Shown: positions 5,902 through 10,479 of the stretch, piece by piece
How the letters are laid out: each line of letters begins with the position of its first letter
Position numbering within the stretch: the first letter of the stretch is position 1
NCBI GenBank assembly: GCA_020440935.1
Contig: JAGRNC010000066.1
Location: 1 to 10,479, forward strand
DNA: 10,479 nt
From: Leptospiraceae bacterium
GTDB lineage: Bacteria; Spirochaetota; Leptospiria; Leptospirales; Leptonemataceae
Reading direction: 5' to 3'
Position numbers and translations under genes: made by a program
The notes under the pieces: generated by a model
Told to the model about the DNA's origin: nothing
Seen by the model: the letters and a program-made list of their open reading frames with translations, nothing else
The model's database searches: none

Positions 5902-7923
5902 ATGGCCGGTCCCCGAAATCCAGCGAACAGTAAACTATTTACCGATTCGCAAATTGCAGTCGAACTCAAGCCCGGCATCCGGGCTTTGCCCATTGTACAT
6001 GGAAGCGTAGAATGCACCCTACTTACAAGGCGGCTATTCCTTCAATCCCCGCCGTCGCAATTGGTTCTAGAATTGCCGGACATCTTTTCATCCGCCCTGC
6101 ACAGGGCTCTTCCATTTGCAGATTCCCTTCCCGTATTAACCCTGGAACCACCCACCTATCCGCCTGTGCATTTCATTATGGAACCGCTGGAACCCATCGT
6201 AGAGGCGGCGCGGTCGGCGCATGAGGCATCCATCCCCATTCATTGCGCAGATCGGCTAATCGAGGGTATTTACGCCTGGTCAGAGGATCGCTTCCCGGAC
6301 ACCTATTCATTGCATGAGCTCACGCTGGCAGTGATTTATGATATGTACAAATCGCAACAGGGCCAGCGAACACCGGGCAATCTTAGAATGCAATTCGCAG
6401 ACTTTGTGGATTACATCCGGGAGATCAGCATGGCCGAGCGCATTCGCTCTCTGGCCCATTTTCAAAACCCGGACAGCGACTGGATTCTTATTGTTTGCGG
6501 TATCAAGCATCTTCCTTCCATCGAAAGATTGCTATCTCTAAATTCCGATGCATTCGCAGCGGAGAAGGCCGAAGCGGAAACCGCGCTTTCCGCAGCTGGG
6601 CTGCCGTCGCTCGAGTACGCGGAAGAGGAGCATCCAATGAAGGAGGAATCCGCAGACAAAGAACCTCTGGAAGAGCTGCTGGACTGGAACGACCGAATGG
6701 CTGCCGAAGGCGAAGAAGTGGAAATCCATATTCTGTCGCGAAAACATCCGGAAGTCCTGACGCAGCCCGGTTACTACAACACTGCCTGGAATCTGGCGCG
6801 ACGGAATCCCCGGGCCATGACCGGTTTTGACCGGATAAGGCTCCAGCGACAGGTCTACCGAGAAACGCGCCATCGCTACGAAAGGGAATCGAGCGAAGTT
6901 TTCCCTCCGCAAAGAGAAAAGATATTCTTTCAGTTTGCGCGCAACTGGGCCTTCCAGAACCAGAAGCTACTTCCCGATACGTATCAGCTGGTCTTGAGCG
7001 CTCGTGCATTTGGTAACGACAATTTTGCGCGCATCTTTCACGACATTTTGATGTTTCTGCCGGAACCTGGGCCCACTCCGTTCAAAGAAAAAGAGATCAC
7101 CCTGGACGATCTATTTCGGCACCATAAGATGATCCGCTTTCGACTTAAGCGAAAGTTAAAGCGACGTGTTCCTCCGCCGAACATCACTCGAAATATTCAG
7201 CGCGAGAAGTATCCCGGGCAATGGCGCGATTTATGGGACGGTAGCGGGATATGTTCCTATCCTCCAGAAGACGTCGTATTGGAAGATTTCGGAAAGTATC
7301 TACAGAAACGCGCAAAAGCAATTATGAAATCCAGAGAGGAGAAGATTCAGGAATTCTCCTCTTCGCTGCTCGATGGCATCGATTACAGGGAAACCATTCG
7401 TAACTATCATTCCGGTAAGATCTTTGTACGCGATCAGCACAATAAAGCAATTGATGCCGGGAGCGTAGTTATCGTCTTCGACGAAGACGAGGCAGCCCAT
7501 CCCTGGCAAGTGGTGTGGTGGGGCGAGCATCATCAAGAGAGTGACATGGCCTTTTATTCCACCTTTCCAGGCGACCAGGTTGTGGGTCCAGGAATTTGCC
7601 GATGCGTCTACGGCGGTTTGATGTTAACTTTTCCTCCCGGGCGTATCCATGACATCTGGAACGATCCACAGTATGATCGGTTTGATAAGCCGGCTGATCG
7701 ACTGCTGCTTGCCGCTCTGGAATACAATACGCGCAATGCAGTGGTTCATCTGGCGCACAAGCCTCCGGCGCCCTACATGACACAGCTGGCCAATCGCCTG
7801 GGACAAAAAATCGTCCACATTCCCATCAGCACTGTAAATCCCGTGGTTCTGGGAAGAGTGCGAAGATTTCATGTTCTGAGCGGGAAGGAAAAGCGCGACG
7901 GCGCCGATGGCTACATCTGGTAG
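5902..7923 (+). CDS. TraB/ChaN/DUF5682-like protein with unknown C-terminal region
   Basis: This encodes 673 residues, partner of the AAA+ ATPase upstream. The N-terminal domain (about 23-215) shows the pattern of the TraB/TIKI/ChaN/DUF5682 superfamily: IVHGS (His33), LVLELP (Glu57), a EPLEPIVEAARSAHE-IPIHCAD segment, SMAERI (177-181), and IVCGIKHLPSIE (His203). Superfamily members include metal-dependent peptidases and heme-associated proteins, so a metal site at these His/Glu residues is possible but not shown. An acidic, Ala/Glu-rich linker follows (about 218-272), then a basic, Trp- and aromatic-containing middle part (KRKLKRR near 415-422). The C-terminal alpha/beta-looking part (about 518-660) includes VVIVFDEDEAAHPW, LLLAALEYNTRNAVVHLAHKPP and RRFHVLSG. 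I do not recognise residues after 250. There is no signal peptide, so the protein is cytoplasmic. The start ATG follows the ATPase TGA by three bases without its own Shine-Dalgarno, indicating translational coupling. The superfamily call for the N-terminus is by motif pattern only. Confidence 0.8.
   Translation: MAGPRNPANSKLFTDSQIAVELKPGIRALPIVHGSVECTLLTRRLFLQSPPSQLVLELPDIFSSALHRALPFADSLPVLTLEPPTYPPVHFIMEPLEPIVEAARSAHEASIPIHCADRLIEGIYAWSEDRFPDTYSLHELTLAVIYDMYKSQQGQRTPGNLRMQFADFVDYIREISMAERIRSLAHFQNPDSDWILIVCGIKHLPSIERLLSLNSDAFAAEKAEAETALSAAGLPSLEYAEEEHPMKEESADKEPLEELLDWNDRMAAEGEEVEIHILSRKHPEVLTQPGYYNTAWNLARRNPRAMTGFDRIRLQRQVYRETRHRYERESSEVFPPQREKIFFQFARNWAFQNQKLLPDTYQLVLSARAFGNDNFARIFHDILMFLPEPGPTPFKEKEITLDDLFRHHKMIRFRLKRKLKRRVPPPNITRNIQREKYPGQWRDLWDGSGICSYPPEDVVLEDFGKYLQKRAKAIMKSREEKIQEFSSSLLDGIDYRETIRNYHSGKIFVRDQHNKAIDAGSVVIVFDEDEAAHPWQVVWWGEHHQESDMAFYSTFPGDQVVGPGICRCVYGGLMLTFPPGRIHDIWNDPQYDRFDKPADRLLLAALEYNTRNAVVHLAHKPPAPYMTQLANRLGQKIVHIPISTVNPVVLGRVRRFHVLSGKEKRDGADGYIW
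6621..6639 (+). promoter_or_regulatory. Possible internal translation start within the TraB-like gene
   Basis: GGAAGAGGAG (6621-6630) lies six bases before an in-frame ATG at 6637 (Met246). Initiation there would give a separate 428-residue protein made only of the unrecognised C-terminal region. The site falls at the junction between the TraB-like domain and the rest. Caution: a Glu-rich stretch (EEEH) automatically yields GAGGAG-like codons. Confidence 0.35.
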
Positions 7924-7940
7924 CCCGGACATTGTGGGAG

Positions 7941-8438
7941 TCATTTCCGCTTCTTAAACATATCCATCCAGTACGCCAGATCGCGCGGACTCATGGAAGG
8001 ATCCTCTTTGATCTTTTCTGGATTCTTTGTGGGCCGAGAAAGGACTTCTTGCACCCATTTTGCGAACTCCTCCGACGACTGAACGTGCGCTCGGGATTTT
8101 TTGGCAAAATGCTGCACCTGCTTGTCGGAGCTGATGGTGCGAACCTCACCGGGCGATCGGCAAGCTATTAGAAACTGCTTAATCTGATAATCTGCGCTTT
8201 GCTCATGACTGTAATAGCATCGCAAAGAGCCCACAGACTCGCGATCGGTATCATCACCCTGTCGTTTTTTTCCGTCGAAGAAGATGTGTATCTCCAGAGG
8301 CTTATTCCAGGCCTTCTGTAGCGCTGCCATTCGTTTGATAAATCCCTGAATGGCCGATTCCAGCTGGCCCCGATGCATATGCTCTTCGAGATCATCGAAT
8401 TTGTAGATCGCATTGAAGGCATCGATGACCAGGATCAT
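7941..8438 (-). CDS. NYN/PIN-like ribonuclease, YacP (Rae1) type
   Basis: This is a predicted metal-dependent endoribonuclease of the NYN family, related to Bacillus YacP/Rae1, which cuts mRNA on the ribosome. The product is 165 residues from the ATG at 8438, chosen because it begins the core strand MILVIDAFNA; an upstream in-frame ATG at 8468 would add ten polar residues. Acidic residues at the positions expected for the PIN/NYN metal site are Asp6 (with Asn9), Asp55 in IFFDGKK, Asp83 in HEQSADYQIKQFL, and Asp105 in TISSDKQVQ. After about residue 125 comes a C-terminal extension that ends in a basic MFKKRK tail, possibly RNA-binding. It ends 17 bases from the convergent TraB-like gene, with no evident terminator between them. 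The family is confident; which RNA is cleaved is unknown. Confidence 0.88.
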   Translation of the reverse strand: MILVIDAFNAIYKFDDLEEHMHRGQLESAIQGFIKRMAALQKAWNKPLEIHIFFDGKKRQGDDTDRESVGSLRCYYSHEQSADYQIKQFLIACRSPGEVRTISSDKQVQHFAKKSRAHVQSSEEFAKWVQEVLSRPTKNPEKIKEDPSMSPRDLAYWMDMFKKRK

Positions 8439-8652
8439 TCCATCAACCTGCTGATTCCGCCTCTGCAATCCAGTGTTTTTGGCCCGGAATGCAAAAGAAT
8501 TTCAGAGTCAATGCTCCGGATTCCTGCATGCCGACGCTAACGCGCTGGGCGATTCTTAGACACCGGATCCTGGGGCCGGGGCCGCCAATGGACGCCATTC
8601 CTCCAGCGGCAAATTTGAGTGCAAACAGAGACGCAAAGCTTTTCTTGGACCC
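8439..8652. other. Divergent intergenic region (214 bases)
   Basis: This is the longest stretch without a gene; it lies between the divergent NYN ribonuclease and hemJ starts, so it should carry both promoters. I see no convincing -35/-10 pair, riboswitch or long inverted repeat. A 64-codon frame beginning at 8489 and running past the hemJ start has no domain, signal or ribosome site and looks spurious. Confidence 0.4.
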
Positions 8653-9075
8653 ATGTACCTCTGGTTCAAAGCCATTCATATAATCTTTATGGTAGCCTGG
8701 TTTGCGGGAATGTTCTATATCTGGAGGCTCTTCGTATACCATGCTGAAACATCCAGCCCGGAGGTCCGTGATCAGCTGGCGATAATGGAAAGGAAACTGT
8801 ATCGCATCATCATGACACCGGCCATGATCATTACAGTGGCTTTTGGGCTGGCTCTTTTGTACTTGCGCTGGACCGATCTGGGCCGAGCGGGATGGATGCA
8901 TACCAAGCTACTTCTGGTGGCCATCCTGATATTCTGGCATTTTCTGGCAGGCCACTACAAGAATCGCCTGGCGGAAGGGGCTACCTTTGCTTCCAGGAAA
9001 TTTCGAATCATGAATGAGATTCCGACGCTGCTGCTCATCGCCATCGTGATCCTGGTTGTTCTCCAGCCGTTCTAG
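8653..9075 (+). CDS. hemJ: Protoporphyrinogen IX oxidase HemJ
   Basis: HemJ oxidises protoporphyrinogen IX to protoporphyrin IX, the penultimate step of heme synthesis, in the inner membrane of bacteria lacking HemG or HemY. The 140-residue length is standard. Four membrane helices are visible (about 3-27, 53-72, 84-100, 123-138). Conserved features are FKAIHIIFMVAWFAG with His9, Arg25, the ERKLYR loop, WMHTKLLLV, HFLAGHYK with histidines, and the family-defining C-terminal segment RIMNEIPTLLLIAIVILVV ending in PF. The ATG at 8653 is preceded by only a weak TTGGA-like ribosome site. No other heme genes are adjacent; the convergent neighbour 46 bases downstream is a porin-like barrel. The assignment is firm. 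Confidence 0.94.
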   Translation: MYLWFKAIHIIFMVAWFAGMFYIWRLFVYHAETSSPEVRDQLAIMERKLYRIIMTPAMIITVAFGLALLYLRWTDLGRAGWMHTKLLLVAILIFWHFLAGHYKNRLAEGATFASRKFRIMNEIPTLLLIAIVILVVLQPF

Positions 9076-9121
9076 GACCTTTCTAGAAAATACGCCGGAG
9101 CGCCGCGCAGTCGCAGAACCT

Positions 9122-10479
9122 TTAGAATCGCTGCTGCGCCGAGATCATAACCTCCAGCGCCCGGTCTCCAAACTCCACATCGTTCAGTATCTTATATCCA
9201 TCGCCTGCATCAAAGTAGGCAATGTAGCCGGTCAGGGTGAGATCAGAGAACGGCCTCCATTTGATCTCCCAGTCCACTTCCTGGCCAAAGAATGCAGAGG
9301 GTGATTTCCCGCCGGGCGTGATCGTAAAGAACTGATTATAGTCGATGGTTGGAGTGCGATAGCTGTGCAGCGAATAGTAGCCGATTTGCATGTCCACCGA
9401 TTCGAAAACCTGCGCATCGAATCGAACGCCGCGAACCACCAATCCAGTCAGATCGCCCAGTGTAAACAGGCTGTATCCTCCCGAAGAATCCACGGCGATT
9501 TGACTAAATTGATAGGCCTGACCCGCATAGTGGAATTGATCTTTGCGATAGTCCACTGACCGATTATCGGGCTCGATTCCTCGCCTCCCGCTGGCGCCGG
9601 CGATGGCCACGGAAATCTTATAGCGATCCGTAATCTGATAACCGATCTCTGCTTCACCGGCACCGGCAGCCACTTCGGATTTCTCTCGCTGATTCGGAAG
9701 ATAGTTTTCGGCATTGGTTGCAAGCGTAAGTAGCTCCGTTCCCTGCAACAGATCTTCGCGGGGCAGTTCGTTGCGATCAGTGTACACATAGCCCCAGTTT
9801 CCGATTACGTGGAGCATGAAGCTGAACGATTTCCATCGGTATCGCTGATACCAGCCTCCCCAGTATAATTTTGAAGTATCCTTGAATGCTCCGGAATCGT
9901 CTTGCGGACGATTATCTGCACGATACAGCCCGTATAACTCGGAACGATATCCGGGGATGCCCGAGTATTTCCAGTTGCCCAGTACCAGATCCACGTCTTT
10001 ATAATTTGCGTCGCTAAAACCGTTGGAGTCTCGATCGACTCTGGATTGATCTTCCTTTTTTATATAGTATAGCTCAAATTCAGAATACCAATCCTGGGCA
10101 TGCCAATTCAGCAAGAAACCGGCCCCGCTGGTCGCCGATACAAATCCATTGGGCGTTCCATACGGAAAGATTCCCGCCGTAAAGCTAAGAGTATCTTTCT
10201 CATCGTGAATTTTGATCTTTAGTTCCCTGGTTTCCAGGTTTGCGCTGCCCGAGCCGGTGCCGCCGCTTCCCGGGCCCGAGGTTCCGCTGGATGTATCGCC
10301 GAAGTCCACATCGCCCACTTCCAGTCCATAAAGTACGTCAACATAGTTGGACGGACGGAAGGCCAGGTTAAGCCGAAACCGTGCTTTGTAAAAGTCGCTT
10401 TGCTCCCTGCAATTAGTAGAAGGCGTCGATGTCCCCGTGCTTGAGGAACTTGATGCGCTGCTCTGGTATGGATTGGGAC
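9122..10479 (-). CDS. Outer-membrane beta-barrel (porin-like), N-terminus outside window
   Basis: This is a predicted outer-membrane beta-barrel with at least 451 residues visible. The frame is open without a stop from the TAA at 9122-9124 to the right window edge, so the GTG at 10318 is not the true start and the signal peptide is unseen. Barrel features are alternating aromatic strands (WYSEFELYYIKKED, YRWKSFSFMLHVIG, KWRPFSDLTLTGYIAYFD), strand ends after Gly/Asn/Asp turns, and a terminal Phe (ISAQQRF), the usual barrel-assembly signal. The early part (YKARFRLNLAFRPSN...VDVLYGLEVGD, then TLSFTAGIFPYGTPNGFVSA) resembles alginate-export/porin-like barrels, but the substrate cannot be read. 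Two loops are low-complexity: Ser/Thr-rich at 10415-10462 and Gly/Ser-rich at 10244-10291, probably surface-exposed. It converges with hemJ, 46 bases away. The barrel call is strong; the subfamily is tentative. Confidence 0.85.
   Translation of the reverse strand, partial: PNPYQSSASSSSSTGTSTPSTNCREQSDFYKARFRLNLAFRPSNYVDVLYGLEVGDVDFGDTSSGTSGPGSGGTGSGSANLETRELKIKIHDEKDTLSFTAGIFPYGTPNGFVSATSGAGFLLNWHAQDWYSEFELYYIKKEDQSRVDRDSNGFSDANYKDVDLVLGNWKYSGIPGYRSELYGLYRADNRPQDDSGAFKDTSKLYWGGWYQRYRWKSFSFMLHVIGNWGYVYTDRNELPREDLLQGTELLTLATNAENYLPNQREKSEVAAGAGEAEIGYQITDRYKISVAIAGASGRRGIEPDNRSVDYRKDQFHYAGQAYQFSQIAVDSSGGYSLFTLGDLTGLVVRGVRFDAQVFESVDMQIGYYSLHSYRTPTIDYNQFFTITPGGKSPSAFFGQEVDWEIKWRPFSDLTLTGYIAYFDAGDGYKILNDVEFGDRALEVMISAQQRF

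Noticed and set aside
6503..7009. A 168-codon open frame on the - strand opposite the TraB-like gene
   Set aside because: Composition (Arg/Ser/Pro-rich) and lack of any motif mark it as an antisense shadow of the coding strand.
7441..7923. Hidden von Willebrand A domain in the ATPase partner
   Set aside because: The strand VVIVFDEDE superficially resembles a vWA first strand, but the DxSxS metal motif and the later conserved Thr/Asp are missing.
8489..8683. A 64-codon gene ahead of hemJ
   Set aside because: No ribosome site, no domain, and it overlaps the hemJ start in another frame.

Overview
The window holds nine protein-coding genes and no RNA gene, insertion sequence or CRISPR array that I can see. 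Base composition is moderate (about half G+C by eye). Lipoprotein and outer-membrane barrel signatures indicate a Gram-negative-type envelope. The gene mix (DUF459-type SGNH hydrolase, Thermotoga-type CorA, GerMN lipoprotein, HemJ, a large porin-like barrel) would suit a Leptospira/Leptonema-like spirochaete or another diderm. This lineage call is an impression, not something the sequence proves.

Layout: (1) 3-671 (+) is the 3' part of a SGNH/GDSL hydrolase gene whose reading frame is open to the left window edge. (2) 795-1853 (-) is a CorA-type Mg2+/Co2+ channel. (3) 1951-2424 and 2466-2921 (+) encode a small exported protein of unknown function and a GerMN-domain lipoprotein, probably one transcription unit. 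(4) 3052-4956 (-) is a class C beta-lactamase/PBP-like serine hydrolase with four C-terminal membrane helices. (5) 5038-5898 and 5902-7923 (+) form a tight two-gene unit: a MoxR-like AAA+ ATPase and a 673-residue protein whose N-terminal third looks like the TraB/ChaN/DUF5682 fold and whose C-terminal two thirds I do not recognise. (6) 7941-8438 (-) is a NYN/YacP-type ribonuclease. (7) 8653-9075 (+) is HemJ, the protoporphyrinogen IX oxidase of heme synthesis. (8) 9122 to the right edge (-) is a large outer-membrane beta-barrel, truncated at its N-terminus by the window.

Most neighbours are divergent or convergent, so the window is mainly unrelated housekeeping and envelope genes. The real functional unit is the AAA+/TraB-like pair. 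The two genes are in the same reading frame, separated only by a TGA and one codon. The second gene also has a Shine-Dalgarno-like site before an internal ATG, exactly at the junction between its recognisable N-terminal domain and its unknown C-terminal part. No von Willebrand A partner, usual for MoxR ATPases, is visible. This pair is the best candidate for an undescribed system here.

The largest stretch without a gene is about 214 bases (8439-8652), so no gap exceeds 300 bases.
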